From Erodium maritimum (lineage: Eukaryota > Streptophyta > Magnoliopsida > Geraniales > Geraniaceae): a stretch of DNA of 64,000 nucleotides. A model generated the notes under the pieces. That model was given only the letters and a program-made list of their open reading frames with translations. It made no database searches and was not told where the DNA came from. The translations under genes were made by a program, and so were the position numbers. Each line of letters starts with the position of its first letter. Within the stretch, counting starts at the first letter, position 1. This document shows, in pieces, positions 9,301 through 20,794 of the stretch. The DNA is taken from NCBI GenBank assembly GCA_963921825.1, contig OY997588.1, forward strand, positions 11,174,001-11,238,000, given 5' to 3'.

Positions 9301-11870
9301 AAAATAAGTGAAAATTTTATAACAGCATAAATTTTGCATGCCAGGCTCTCTGATCTTGACAAGATTGAACCATAGCAAAATTAAACATTTGTAAATTTTG
9401 GGCCACATATATCGGGCCGGGCTTCCACAACTAAAAGGTGAACCTTATTAGCTTTTTATTCTTATATTTTCTCAATGTGGGTTTATACTTCAACACTCCC
9501 CCTCACGTGCAGGCCTTGCACACCAGGGCACTGAAGGGAGATTCCCGCACACTGAGGCAGACTCACATGCCCAAACCAGCTTTGATATCATGTTAAAGCC
9601 CAATCCAACCCAAAAGCTCAAGCTTATGGATAGAGGCATCAATATGCTTTATCAAGTGGTCAATTCATCCACATACTTCCGATGTGGGACACACACTTCA
9701 ACACTCCCCCTCACATGTAGGATTGGACATCTACATGTGGGGCATAGTAGGACTGGACATCTACACGTGGGCCATAGTAGGACTGGGCATCTGCATATAG
9801 GCCAGAGACCACAGGGTAAACGGGTTGTGGGCCGAACTAGCTCTGATACCATATAAAATTTCTAAAATATTATTGATGATACTTCAATATTCTTGTCTTT
9901 CAACACAATGAGAGCATCCTTTATATAAGGATTATCTCTATAGTAAATAGGAAATACTAATACTAATACTAAACAACATGGGAAACCAAACTAGACTAGG
10001 AAACCAACTAATAAGGTTGACCTTTTAGTTGTGGAAGTCCGACCACGATATATGTGGCCCAAAATTTACATGGTATCAGCTAGTTCGGCCCACGGCCCGT
10101 TTGTCACCTCCACCCTATGGTCTCCGGCTCATATGCAAATGTCCAGCCCTGCTATGGCCCATGTGTAGATGTCCAGTCCTACACATGAGGGAGAGTGTTG
10201 AAGTGTGTGTCACACATCGGAAGTATGTAGATGAATTGACCACTTGATAAAGCATATTGATGCCTCCACCCATAAGCTTGAGCTTTTGGGTTGGGTTGGG
10301 CTTTAACAACATTGAATTCAAGTCAAAATATTACAACCTAAGATAAGAGAGAGTTAATACTATAGTATTCCAGTTTCATTAAAGCACATCTCATTCAGCA
10401 TTAGATTCTAAAATATGTTGAAGTCACAAGGTAATCATGATTATCATATCTTAGCCATTTTCCCAGTCAAATACCTCAGAAAAGTACTACAAATTTTATG
10501 GGATATAATATCCAAGTGACCAGTTGTCTTATTTATGTTATTTCAATTATGTAGAAATTGATAGTTCACCTGAGTGTTAAATTGGTCTCGTATGAAAAAT
10601 ATAGACCATGAGTCTTCTCTGCAACATTTAGCAACCCGGATAATTCAAACTCAGCCTTTTTCTGCATTGTTATAACAATTTATATTGTTCAGACCAGTCA
10701 TTATTCAGAGAAACAAAATGGCAAAGCAAATCAGGGGTAATTTGCAAAATAGCCTTATTGGTGAAAAACTTTTGCTGCCTAACCCAGCAGCAGCAGATTT
10801 ACCTGCTCTGGAGAGTATTGTTTAAGTGAATTATCACAGGGAAGTACTTTTAAGGATGAAACTTTGAAGACAGAATGCCCCATATAAGATCCAACACATT
10901 GACGCTCCGTTATAACTACTAAATATGAACCTGCAAATATAGCAAATAAATAACAATATTCAGCTTCAACTTGGCAAGTACAACCAATGAGAAAAATATG
11001 CCTTCCCTTCATTTCCCTCATGTTAATTGTTAAGTACGCAAAGGTGCAGACATATTGGTATATTTTGTTCTCAAGCATACCAAATAAAATAAAATAAAAA
11101 TAAGTGGAGGGGATACAAGGTCCTGAAGACATTTAAGAATTTTGGTAAGAAAGCTTCTCAATGCTGTTTCCTATCTTGAAACAAAATCCAACTCTCAGAT
11201 TAGTAACTATCACCCCAATAAAATTGAAGTAAAGTCGACTGTTTGTTACTGCACTTATGGACCATTGCTAGCTGCAAATCAGGTGAAGAAAAAAGGGTTT
11301 GTCCAAAACTAACTAGCTAGTAAAAAAATAACTATATGCAGGAAGTCCAGAATCCCAACTAAAAATCCCATGCTTTCTCTTGCCATAAAAAACAGACATT
11401 ACAGAAAACCAGATTGCAGCACCAAATTGAGGATAAATGAACACCAAATGATCCAATTCCAGAACAAGCATACAAAGAATATCATAACCACTGACATCAA
11501 ATAGCCAAGTTTTAGCATCTAAATTCGAAAAACAACCTACCTAATAAAAGCTTTAGCATCCCCACAACCCCATAAATCGTCCGAAGTTTAGGAACCCGAA
11601 GACTTTTGCACTCTGGAATTTCATCTGAAGAAAACACAAAAACACAGTCAAGCATCTCATGATTTGAACACCTTTGCACAAATTCACGGAACCAGGAACA
11701 TGATCAAAAATCAAGGAATCACCAATGAGCTTCATTGAGCCATCGACCCGATCGATGGCCAGAGCGGAACGACAGTTGCCATCAGTAGGCTCAATCACAT
11801 ACTGGTCCGGGAACTCCCAGAGCCGCATCCGCGAGTAAAGCTTCTGCCCGAGATCCGCCCTCTCCATCAT
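986..11870 (-). CDS. SAC7: SAC-domain phosphoinositide phosphatase, SAC7/RHD4 type, 20 exons
   Basis: Predicted 596-aa polyphosphoinositide phosphatase. RHD4/SAC7 in Arabidopsis acts on PI4P in root-hair tip growth. Exons on the minus strand: 11870-11723, 11624-11541, 10930-10803, 10661-10570, 9237-9180, 9004-8948, 8840-8807, 8660-8580, 8267-8161, 6737-6651, 6568-6491, 6241-6171, 6076-5978, 5041-4942, 4279-4171, 4041-3969, 3709-3616, 3227-3135, 1468-1402, 1116-986. All joins keep frame. The start follows MMERADLGQKLYSRMRLWEF, typical of the family N-terminus. The catalytic CX5R motif is RTNCIDCLDRTNV (Cys about 397, Arg about 403). Exons 19-20 encode two hydrophobic segments, the expected C-terminal membrane anchor. 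Intron 7 is a U12-type AT-AC intron. Introns hold several TRIM and MITE insertions, but no exon is damaged. Length and domain order match Arabidopsis SAC7 as I remember it (about 597 aa); SAC6 and SAC8 are the alternatives. Confidence 0.93.
1820..2532 (+). mobile_element. TRIM-like miniature LTR element in SAC intron 19, with a MITE nested in its left LTR
   Basis: The right terminal repeat runs 2436-2532 (97 bp, TGTTGAAG...CATTAACA). It is preceded by the purine tract GTGAGGGGAG. A primer-binding-like TGGTATCTGGG sits at 2337, directly after ...CTTTAACA, the end of the left repeat. Only about 100 bp lies between the repeats, with no coding capacity, which is the layout of a TRIM. The left repeat appears split by the MITE at 1845-2250. 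The outer flanks, TATAC and AATAC, agree at 4 of 5 bases, suggesting an old 5-bp target duplication. The repeats have diverged, so the element is old. Boundaries on the left are inferred. Confidence 0.6.
1845..2250. mobile_element. Mutator-type MITE with about 111-bp terminal inverted repeats
   Basis: A 406-bp element begins GGGATAATTGTC and ends with its reverse complement. The inverted arms (about 1845-1955 and 2140-2250) differ at only a few positions. It is flanked on both sides by the identical 9-bp sequence TAGATATAT (1836-1844 and 2251-2259). A 9-bp duplication with long TIRs is diagnostic of Mutator-like elements. The interior has no transposase. The open frames through it (for example 1900-2253) are by-products of the palindrome. 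The near-identity of the arms suggests a fairly recent insertion into the SAC intron. Confidence 0.88.
2802..2993 (+). mobile_element. short solo-LTR-like sequence in SAC intron 18
   Basis: A 192-bp segment starts TGTTGGAA and ends TTCAACA, so the termini are an inverted TG...CA pair. It contains TTATAAAGG at about 2929, a plausible LTR promoter. The middle is rich in TTTCCTATT-type motifs, also seen at 28233-28426 and 56530-56868. No matching 5-bp flanking duplication was seen, so a solo LTR is inferred and not proven. Confidence 0.45.
5538..5874 (+). mobile_element. TRIM-like element in SAC intron 13
   Basis: This is related to the elements at 1820-2532 and 9390-10308. A left repeat containing CCCATAAGCTTGAGCTTTTG ends near 5636 and is followed by TGGTATCC, resembling the tRNA-Met primer-binding site. 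About 115 bp of non-coding interior ends in GTGAGGGGG. The right repeat then runs from TGTTGAAGTGTCTCAC at 5757 to GTTTAACA at 5874. The left boundary is approximate, and the flanks agree only partly as a target duplication. Confidence 0.55.
6340..6376. repeat. compound (CA)n(TA)n microsatellite
   Basis: About 12 CA units followed by about 6 TA units, inside SAC intron 11. Likely length-polymorphic. Confidence 0.95.
8661..8806 (-). other. U12-type AT-AC intron (intron 7 of the SAC gene)
   Basis: Read on the minus strand, exon 7 ends CAAGGGA and the intron begins ATATCCTT, the exact U12 AT-AC donor consensus. The intron contains TCCTTAAC (8678-8671), the exact U12 branch-point consensus. It ends CATTAC with the AC at 8661, 11 nt from the branch adenosine at 8672. 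The join yields VIQGSFQTFQAAIGKV, which fits the family without gaps. A GT-AG reading (end ...TTTCAG, a later GT as donor) adds two residues and fits worse. The intron is 146 nt long. Confidence 0.9.
9390..10308. mobile_element. composite inverted TRIM/LTR element with perfect 5-bp target duplication, in SAC intron 4
   Basis: The element starts TGTAAATTTT and ends GGGCTTTAACA. It is flanked by ACATT on both sides (9385-9389 and 10309-10313). Inside, on the minus strand: a 106-bp terminal repeat at 9390-9495, a short interior (9496-9590) with primer-site-like TGATATCAAAGC, a 113-bp repeat at 9591-9703 (TGTTGAAG...CTTTAACA), and another interior (9704-9851) ending at TGGTATCAGAG. The middle, about 9852-10017, resembles a longer LTR with its own TATA-like motif. 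The right side (10018-10308) repeats the same modules in the opposite orientation, with its 113-bp-type repeat at 10197-10308. The open frames at 9590-9856 and 10029-10321 are by-products. Confidence 0.75.
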
Positions 11871-12151
11871 TGTCGCGAACACGCACGAGTCACTGAGCAA
11901 AACAGACACAAAGATCGCATAAACACCTGAAATTCTCTGAAATCCGCAAAACGAAAACCTGTTTGGCTGCCGAGAAAAGAAAAGGCAACAGATAAACAGA
12001 CCTGAAACGAGTATAGGGAGAAGCTCAACGAGTGGCGCGTGAAGTAGAGAGAGAGAAATTGAGGCTCGGTGACAATGTGTAGTGGCGGAGAAAGGGAAGA
12101 GGAGGTGGAGGTGGCGGGAAGAAGGTGAAGAGAAACTGAATTTGTGTTGCT

Positions 12152-12158
12152 TTTTATA
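12152..12158 (-). promoter_or_regulatory. probable TATA box of the SAC gene
   Basis: Minus strand reads CATATAAAAAGC, a good TATAAAA box about 280 nt upstream of the start codon at 11870. This would place the transcription start near 12120-12130, giving a 5' leader of about 250 nt that includes CT-rich tracts. Confidence 0.5.
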
Positions 12159-12329
12159 TGTTTTCGCCGTTTTGGGCGGCAAGTAGTACGGATCGCCGAG
12201 GAGAGAGGCGGAGGACTTTGGCCACGGATACGAGCTGTGCTATGCTACTCCTACTTTCTTAACTGTAACCAACACGTGGACCATCATGTTCATGGAGGAC
12301 GATCAACGATTCTAAACGTTCTAGGCTAA

Positions 12330-15203
12330 TACATTTTATTTCACAACCTTATATTTTTACCATTTAATACATCATGATAATGTATTATCTGATACACTTC
12401 TATTTGTTTTAGTAAATCATTTTTTAACTTAGGCATAGATTATTATAGATAAACGCCCAAAAACATTGATGTTAAACAATCATAAAATAGAGTGCACAAA
12501 CGATAGATAAATGGAGAACTAAAATTAAACACAAAGTCCGAACTTCGTGAGACTAGTAACATGAGAAACCAGTCATTAAACCAAACGGTTGTCTTTAGGT
12601 TGTAGTTGTGGTAGCGGTAAGAACCACCGATAGAACTTCTGGAGACTAAAAAAACAAGTCTAGTCCACCTGAAACCTGGAAGGTGGTGGTGCGCAACTGG
12701 ACTGGATACTTTCCTGCAGAACCAGTAGTCGTCGTCTTTCCCAGATAAGCAGCGAGGTCCCTAAAAACATGAAAATGTTGGCTCCCAAGATGGTTAGGAG
12801 GTATTTTTATTGGTACTTGGTGGATCCATCACCACCTTACGATCGATGAGAAGACGGTACTTGTAGATCCATCACCAACCGTCATGGCACTCATAGGGAG
12901 AGGTGAGGGTATTTGCCACTCCCCGTTGGTTTTCCTGATGCCTCATCCGAGTTTACAAATCCTTCGAACTCCGCTCCTTGAAAACCACAACTAACCGTTT
13001 CCCGAGGTCCGAGAGAGACTCGGTTGTAGTCACCTACACACCCTTAGGGATCCTAGGTGTGAACCTTCTCCTCGGCTTAGTCTAGGTTAGGCCTCTAGTG
13101 GTTACCGAGAAGAGGGAAGACTTTTTATCTCTCCAATTCCCATCATCATCTTGTGTAGGAGGGCGAGTTCCTCTTGTGACGGATTGTGTCCTCTCTTGTG
13201 ATGTAAGAGAGGAATTGGCACCCTGGTGCGTGATAAAGTATGTCCTATCATAAGCCTACGAAAATGAAACCTCATCAATCATCTTACCATTTTCCCTTCC
13301 TATCCCCCAGATAGTGGTCTACTTACGGATCCCTTAGGCTCGTAGGACCTGCTGCTCAAGACTTTCTAGAAGGTTCAGTACTCCAAGCCCGACCTTAGCT
13401 TTGTGTGCCTTGTCTAGGGTCCATTTGAATACGGTTTCCTCGGGGTTCCATATTGCCGTCATTATGAGCTCACATGGTCCCGTCCCCAAATTAATTTTTT
13501 TTGACCATATTCCTGCTCGGTTGCAATCAAAATTGTAGTAAGGTAAGCATTCTTACAAGATACACAAAATGGGTCGTACCTCGAGTTCCTCCTCTCATAA
13601 CCAAATTTGTCACTACAGGGTTTGATTGACATCGAGTCGTACTCAGATCCTCATGAAATCACCCCATTTCATCTTGTCTTCGTCCCCGTCATCCACCGCT
13701 AGGAAAATGCCCAGTTTCTCCCCATCCTGGAATCCCACCCCTCGATTTCAGACTCCAATTGAGAGGTTGGTGACCCGTATCTATACTAATAAGTGGGTGA
13801 AGGCGATGTCACTGGGAAACATGTATGGCTGAAGATCTGCCAGTACTACCAAAGACCGTTAGAACGCTCAAGGTTCACTTGTTAGGATCCTCTCCCTCTC
13901 CCTTGTCGTTCGGAAGAAGAACGTCGATACACCGTCTTTTAATAGACAGGCCACCAGTTTCGATATTTGTCACAACTCCAAGAACCAATCCAGAAAAATA
14001 GCCATGAAACACCAGATGTATATAAATCACATGAATTTTTAAGACCGTACACATTTTTGAATTAGTTAATAATGAACCATTTGTTTCATGTTTTGCATCA
14101 TATTTTTTGGAAAACATGATGTATTTGTTATTTATAATTATAAAAAATATGCTTGTTTGATTTTGTAAAAGTAACATATTTTAAATATTTTTCGAAAGGG
14201 TATCAATATCTTCATTCATATAAGGTCGTCAATTATAAAGGTAAGGGAAAAGCCCCTAAGACCGAGGATATAATCTTGGACCCCATCATAGACAGGTATA
14301 TCGACGCTATAAGCCACAAGAACATAATCTTATTTGAATACTAGGAAGTAATAGTTGCGCACAACTGTCAATCATGATTAAGCATGTAAAAAGAGTTGTA
14401 CACCTTACTAGGTTATGGTCTTGATCTGTTAGGGCACTTTGAGCGAACCCACTCGAGGAAGACAAGTCGGAGATACTGACCCATTACAGGGCCTAATGGG
14501 CTTCAATCCCCTCATCAGACCCCATCTCCCAAGATTAATGGCCTCGGCAAGGTTGTTTGGAAAACCTCATTGGTGACTTCGATTCTTCTTCCCCTTGGGC
14601 CCCCAATGGATTCGGTTCGTTTTCCTATAGTCCAAAATCCCGCTTCTCTAATTGGGACTTGACCGCCTTAGCCCGCTTGGACTTATCTCATTCTAGGTCC
14701 TTGGAGCTCTTTATACGTCAAGGGTCAAGAGGGGGGGGGGGGGGGGGGGGGGCAGATCCAATGAGGCCTTTTTTCTGCTTCTTTTTTACGGGGGCATAAA
14801 ATGGTCCCCTGAACCCTCCAACGAGCGGACGTAGCTAATGGTGGTGGCGTGTGGGTGCCTAAGATGAAGGTAGGGGGTAGTGGAAGGGGTGTCGGAGATA
14901 AATGCTGAGAGCTAGAGGTGGTGGTAAAGTTATATGGTTTATAAGTAGAGGCGTCCGCTAGAATCCTGGCCCATGTTAGGCAAGATATTGATCCGGGTGA
15001 CTCGCAGGGTCTCCCCCGACCTCACCATTCCTATACCACCTGTTTCCTGGGCCTCAAGTAACACTATTGAGACCCTATCTGAAGTTGAGATGTTAGGCAG
15101 GACATTGGTCCATGTTGCAGTCAAATCCTTGCGCACACATGCCGAAAGGGTCTCCAACGCAAGGGAGTAGGTCGTGGTAAGTACAAGGCCCAGAGGGGTC
15201 CTG
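12330..15203. other. intergenic DNA with no recognisable intact gene
   Basis: GC-richer than the flanking introns and full of short, broken frames on both strands, for example 13626-13832, 14557-14799 and 15157-14939. None matches a family I recognise. The texture is that of decayed retroelement sequence, but no diagnostic motif was found. It includes the homopolymer at 14731-14752. Confidence 0.4.
14731..14752. repeat. poly(G) tract, 22 bases
   Basis: An uninterrupted run of 22 G in sequence otherwise at normal complexity. The exact length is uncertain, as with any such homopolymer. Confidence 0.95.
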
Positions 15204-16793
15204 TGTTAGTTATATGCCCTAGGCCAATCTCGATTATATGTGACACTATCATTTATTAATACATTGACACTTTTGTTATCATGTTGTGAAATGTTAATTG
15301 CGTGAATAACCAACTGTTTCTAAGATCATCAAGTACGTGACTAGGTAGTAAAACTTTTAGATATATAAAGAGTATTATTCCTTGATCGTTAGTCTTACCG
15401 ATATACTAAGAATAGTATGATGTTGACTGATGATCGTGTTTTTATTGATCATGCATATGAGATATGGAGTCAAATCATAGATACTATTTAGTGAAATAGT
15501 ATTGGATAACCTAATGTGAGAATATTGCATAAGAATTGTCATAAGTATTTCTCAGTATCATAATATGGATTAAGTCCTTTAACCATGTAGTCATCATGGA
15601 ATTATATATAAGTGTTTTTGTATCTTGACCCAATTCAACACTGTTTTTAACCAGAAAATAATAAAGATAATTGTTGAGTACATAATCATTTATGTGAGAA
15701 ATGTGAATGACTGATAAATAATTTGTCCCTCATGTAAATATGAGGTAGATATCGTTGGTCTCCTTAATAAGTGTGAATGTGGAAATGCATGGCCATGCGA
15801 ATCGATAATGAGTTATCACTCACAGTCTACTTAGGATCAAGAAACTAACGATCAAATATAATAAAGATGATGGTCTTATGTCTTATATTCAATCGAGATA
15901 TCAATGACAAATGGATAAAGATATTAATGTTTAAAAGGTTAAATCGGATTGACGATCTTCATATAACTAATTTGGGTAGTCATAATATCTTACTAGATGT
16001 CAATTATAACATATAGACAAAATGTGGATTTCGGGACCACTGCCAACGTTGTATGAGCCTACATTGTCACACACAACAATAAGCCCAAAATCGATATAGA
16101 CTTTATAATCCCAATTAAATAAAATTATATTATATTTGATATAATATAATATAATTAATCATTCTTGTGTTTTTATTTTATAATATAATTATATTATATT
16201 ATTATTATCTTATAAAGATAATAAAATAAATATGTATATATATATATATTTATTTATTTATTTATTTATTTATTTTCATATTCTAAATAACAATAGAATT
16301 TGAACTTTATAGTATATATGTTTTTTTTCGTTTTTGAATTCAATTATTATTAAATAAACTTTGAATTTCATAAATTAAATTTGTTTACTAATTTTGAATT
16401 CAAAGTGGGTCTAGAATCTATCCATGATGGCTTATATTTCGTAACTTCTTTTTGGGTTACGTTTTCAAATGTTAATTCACGTTTTGATTGAGAGGTTCAT
16501 AAGAGAAAAATAAAGAGGAAACAGAGAAGAGAGAAGTTCTTAGTGCTAGCACATTGAATTTTAGGAAGGCCTTGTTGGTGTGGCTACCTACAGAGGACGC
16601 ATCTAGTTGGAGACAACTCAATCGCGCAACAAAAACATGTTCATCAGTCCTCTTATCGAACTAGACTAATTACGAAAAAGATAACAAGCTTAAGAATTTT
16701 GTTCCTTTTGTCAGTTCATACAAATTATATGGATCCTGAAGGCTTCTAAGGATTTTTTTTTTCGTTGCGGTTTTTGTACCCTAGAATCCTTCA
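15204..16793 (+). mobile_element. long LTR of a copia-type retrotransposon (probable solo or orphan LTR)
   Basis: The segment starts TGTTAGTTATATGCCCTAGG, the style of long copia LTRs (Angela and related lineages) that open with TGTT...ATGCCCTAG. It ends near ACCCTAGAATCCTTCA at 16793. The length, about 1.6 kb, fits that type, and the interior is AT-rich with no frame. A (TA)n(TTTA)n tract lies at about 16231-16275. No internal domain or clear target duplication adjoins it, and the sequence beyond its right end is an unrelated LINE relic. The lineage comes from memory of LTR openings; the right boundary is uncertain. Confidence 0.5.
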
Positions 16794-16854
16794 TCATAGT
16801 GGCGGAAGCAGCGACCGTGGAGGATGATCCAACCTGCTTGCAGCAAACCTCCTC

Positions 16855-17832
16855 TCAAACAGGGCTGTCGGAGTTGCCTCCCAATCCGTTCGTAAGAAAC
16901 CTTCCACCAAAAGCCCCGACTAGGCCTTGATGGAGATATTGTAATGGATAGCTCCCCATTCTACCCCCGGGATGACCGCCATGCATCCATGTTTGTATGA
17001 CCCAAACGATCACACCGAAAGTATAAGTTTGAGAGCTTTTCGTACTACAACCAAACGATATGTAGGGTCGAGTATCCCTTGAAACCCAGGTGGACTTAGT
17101 GTCGGAGCGGCTGGGTGACATCAATATATTCCCGAGCCACAAAAAATCATCCCATCCCTAACGTAAATGTTAATCCCCCCATAGGCGCCTCTGCTCCCAA
17201 AGCATCTCCGATAAGGGTCCGCATCTGAGACAATTAGGCTTCCACTAGGATATCGAATGCATGAAATGCTATCCAAATATTTTGAAACACCATGTCCCCC
17301 GATTGTGTGCGAGGGGCCAGAGGCATGAAAAGGAGAACAGAATTGTGGAAGGTCCAAGGGTCTCGGTTGTGAATCTCATATATCGTCTCTCGGGATGGGA
17401 AGAAGCTGAAGATTCTGCCTGTGAGCGGTTGCACCACCAGGCCCTTGATGTCCCTGGTTGTTTCCATGAGACCACACAAGGCCATCGGGTTGAAGCGCTT
17501 CTTGGAGAGACTGCTAGCAAGGGGAAAATGGTATCGGGCGTCGTCTATGGTCTGGACCGCCCCTACAAGGAAAAGATGAACTGTCATCGTCCCCTTCATC
17601 ATCGGAAAGCGACACCATGTTCATCTTCTCTTGGAGGGACATCTGTTGCGGTGGTGCGAGGGGGTTGTTTCCACTGTAGAACCGACTCCAAGGATGTAAT
17701 CATGGTCCGTAGGAGAGAGATTGAGAAAGGAGATGTCAACGAGAAGAGAGGAGGGGAAGATATCATCGCTCGGCTATAAGAATGTGGCGTCAGTAACGTA
17801 CTGGTTTCCTTACAAAATCTCAAAGACTTCAT
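16855..17832 (-). pseudogene. LINE ORF1 relic (DUF4283 plus zinc-knuckle region)
   Basis: On the minus strand the open stretch 17602-17234 reads through a DUF4283-like core: an opening LVGAVQTIDDARYHFP, then RDIKGLVVQPLTGRIFSFFP, then DPWTFHNSVLLFMPLAP. In plant L1 ORF1 proteins a 'GGPWTFDN..L' segment occupies this place. Upstream, 17832-17599 holds SLLRTMITSLESVL, resembling the ORF1 N-terminus. Downstream, 17142-16855 holds a shifted remnant of the following zinc-knuckle area. Frameshifts separate the three parts, so it is dead. No ORF2 follows. The plus-strand frame 17261-17779 is only its antisense. Confidence 0.65.
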
Positions 17833-18129
17833 CTCACCTCGAGAGAGAAGAAGGAGAGGAGCCGTCTACATTAACAGAGCGCTTCAAAATTCGTACACAT
17901 ATTTTGGAATTAATAAAACAATTATTTATACATTACATCAATATTCGGAGTTGATTCGACTCAATATTGAATGATTGCGTATTTTTATTTGATTTGTATA
18001 TTATTTTATTTCGTAAAAAGACTTAATAATGAGTTATCCCTTATATTATTTTTATTGTCATTGTGATTAAATTAAAATTAATTATGTAATACATAATTCA
18101 ATCCTGCATATTAATAAAATCTTTCTCGT

Positions 18130-20172
18130 TTCTATCGAGAGCCTCTCCTAACGAACCCTAGCCCTAGTTTATAAAGCTCCCTACTCCTACAATCGTCGGC
18201 GGTACCGCCACCGACATCGCTATTGTAACTCCTACCGGCCATGTCCTGTTGTTGCCTCCTCCGATGCAGTCTCCCTCTTCTGAGGTCACACTGTCTTTAA
18301 AGGCTCGTCGTAGGAGAAAGTCGAAGCAAGCCCTAGTTGGCCTCTCTCCTACGCCTCCCTCACTACCAACGTTCTCCATAGCTACTATGCCTTTCTCTCT
18401 AGGATCCTCCACACTGGCACCATTGACGGGGAAACTAAGAAGAGGTCATCTAATGAAGCACAAACTCATTTCTTTAGTTGCAAGCAACCCACCACCGGCC
18501 CTCATTCCTCCGCCTAAAGACTCTCGCCCTCTACCGTCCTCCAAGGACATCCTCATCTCCTACCTCCGCTGAAACGAGACCCTGCTCGTGCGAAAGCACC
18601 AATCGACGACAATTTGAGGTCATCTTTAGATGCTTTACAGGTGGGTCTATTGCTCCCCAATGTGGATAGGATTCCAGTGATCCCATCTCTCCTCACCGTC
18701 CCTATCGGACTGGTTCGCGAACGAAAGGCGATGCTACCACCGGAGGAAAGCCTGACGACCACAGCTTCCGATTCGTCGGGCCTGATGGCATCCATGGCGT
18801 GTCTCCAAGATAACCTCTCATCTTGCTCTCTCTCTCTCGGGAAGGAGGAGTAGGTGGAGGTCTTGGTTCCATACTCCCTAGTCAACCCATCTGTGCTCAC
18901 GCGCCAAAAATTGCGTATGGTGGGAAAGATCTAGGTTCTAAGGTCTCCCCAGAAGGACGTCCTCCTCCACATCATCACCAACGCTTAGGGCCGGTCCGCT
19001 GAGGGGCCGGTCATAAAGGATATTGGCCCAAGAATTTTTTGCTTTTACTTCGAGTCGGTGGAGGCCCAGTATTGGGTACGGGGTAATGAACCATGGTGAT
19101 TTGATGGTCGTCCTCTCTTTCTCGGAGAAATTGACCCACGGGCCCGAGAGCTCCTCGCCTAGGACCGCATACAACTTTGGGTTCATTCCCACGGTCTCCC
19201 TTCATTAGTACTAACACGGGCGACGGGGTAGAAAATTGACGAGGCATTGGGAGGATGTGTGGAGCTCTCTTGCGATCAATGGAGGCTGTGTTGGGAGGAG
19301 CGATGAGGGTGAAATTCTAGAACCCTGTGGAATTCCTTTTCAGTCGTGTTTTATTACTGCATTTCAAGGATTTCCCAGATCCCGTGAGGGTCAAACTCAC
19401 GTAGACGAAGCTCCATACCTTCTGCTTTAACTAAGGGAGGATCGGCCATGGGATTCGGGAATGTGATCTGGATCTAGATGGTACCCTGCGATTTGAAACT
19501 TTCATGCTAGAGTATCAGAAGGATCATCAGGTGAAGCACTATATATGCGACGGATTGGGAGGAGAAGGCGTCTCTGGACATCCCACCGGGTTTCGGATCC
19601 TTATCCCCGAATATTATACCTATGTGTGTCTCGTCTCGCAGGATGGGCCAATTGTATCCCTGAGCACTTTACCTAACAGTACAGGACCTCGGGGATGCCC
19701 CCCAACCGGAAAGGTTGATCCCGGTTGGAAAAACTTGGTATGTGGCCAATTCTCTGGTGACCAAGAAACCGAAGTTTCAGGCCCCGCGGCTGGTGCGAGT
19801 GGCTTGAAGAGGGGGTCAATTGGAGTACCCCGAGATGAGCAGGCGAGGGACGGTAAGCAGCCTTGCCAGGAGGGATGATGTGCTCTTATGACTTTAGGGT
19901 CTGGCTTCAGGTGGGGTCCTTGGTTCTACAACTGATGTAGTTCAAGTTCGGTGACTTTGCCTCCATATACAGCGTTTAGGAACTATTTTGAGCATGACTT
20001 CCAGTTTCGTTTTCCAATTCCCCACTTTTCCTTTCTACCTATATGGCGAGTTCAATACCGTGTATGACAATTACTTTGTCTCAGAGTTTTGTGTGATGAG
20101 CCCTCCGCAAACTCTTTATTTGTACTAACTCTTTTAATTTAATAAAATTCTACACCTTATAGTAAAAAAAAA
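18130..20172 (+). mobile_element. decayed LINE-like element, ORF1 remnants and 3' poly(A) tail
   Basis: A plus-strand stretch rich in broken frames ends with AATAAAATTC, followed by an A-run near 20163-20172 as in plant LINE tails. At about 19418-19470 it encodes a zinc-knuckle-like segment, CFNxGRIGHGIREC, where a stop codon stands in place of the second Cys. This matches the CCHC knuckle of LINE ORF1. The upstream part (18164-18900) is compositionally coding-like but unassigned. No reverse transcriptase lies between the knuckle and the tail. Boundaries are approximate. Confidence 0.45.
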
Positions 20173-20794
20173 TCATGCATATTGATTCTTTTTCTTTTCT
20201 ATATATATATATATATGATTAAAATTGATAATTTAGTTATGTTTTAATGAGTATGTGATAGGTCTTTTTATTCGGTTTTTAGGTAACTTGAATTTTTTGT
20301 AAAATATTATAATTCCCAATGAAAATTCATTATATAATTTATAGATTCAATAAGTTTTTGTTTGAGAAAACTAAACGAAATGGCATATTCAACAAATAGT
20401 GGTTTAAACTTCTGAAATAATTATAGGAAATGAGACAGCTTGTATATAGAAGTGTTGAATGATGTCTTTTTATTTTACTTTATTTTTAGCATTCGACATG
20501 AGTGATTTTTTATTCCCGAAATCTGCCGTTACTTTCTTTTTCAACTTGAAACCGAAATTTGACGCTCAAGTTCATGCATTTTTCTTTTCTGAAAATAAAA
20601 TGAATTGAACTGCGTAAGAATCAAACAAACAAAAAAGGAAAACATAAAACAGATTTACCTTGATAATGATGGAAAATGAATTGGGAACTTTGAACTTGGA
20701 ATTCTCAAAAGATAAAGGCAAAATATTTGTAATTGTGCTTATAATTTAAATTACATGAATCATAACACAAGAATAATCAGGATTGAAAAGAATA
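20173..20794. other. AT-rich spacer, nothing recognised
   Basis: Contains a short (TA)n tract at about 20200-20216. No frame or motif is supported. Confidence 0.5.

Noticed and set aside
9590-10321. Mirror-image open frames on both strands
   Set aside because: They are translations of the inverted TRIM repeats and contain no protein domain.
17261-17779. 172-aa plus-strand open frame
   Set aside because: It is antisense to the LINE ORF1 relic, which has family motifs on the minus strand.
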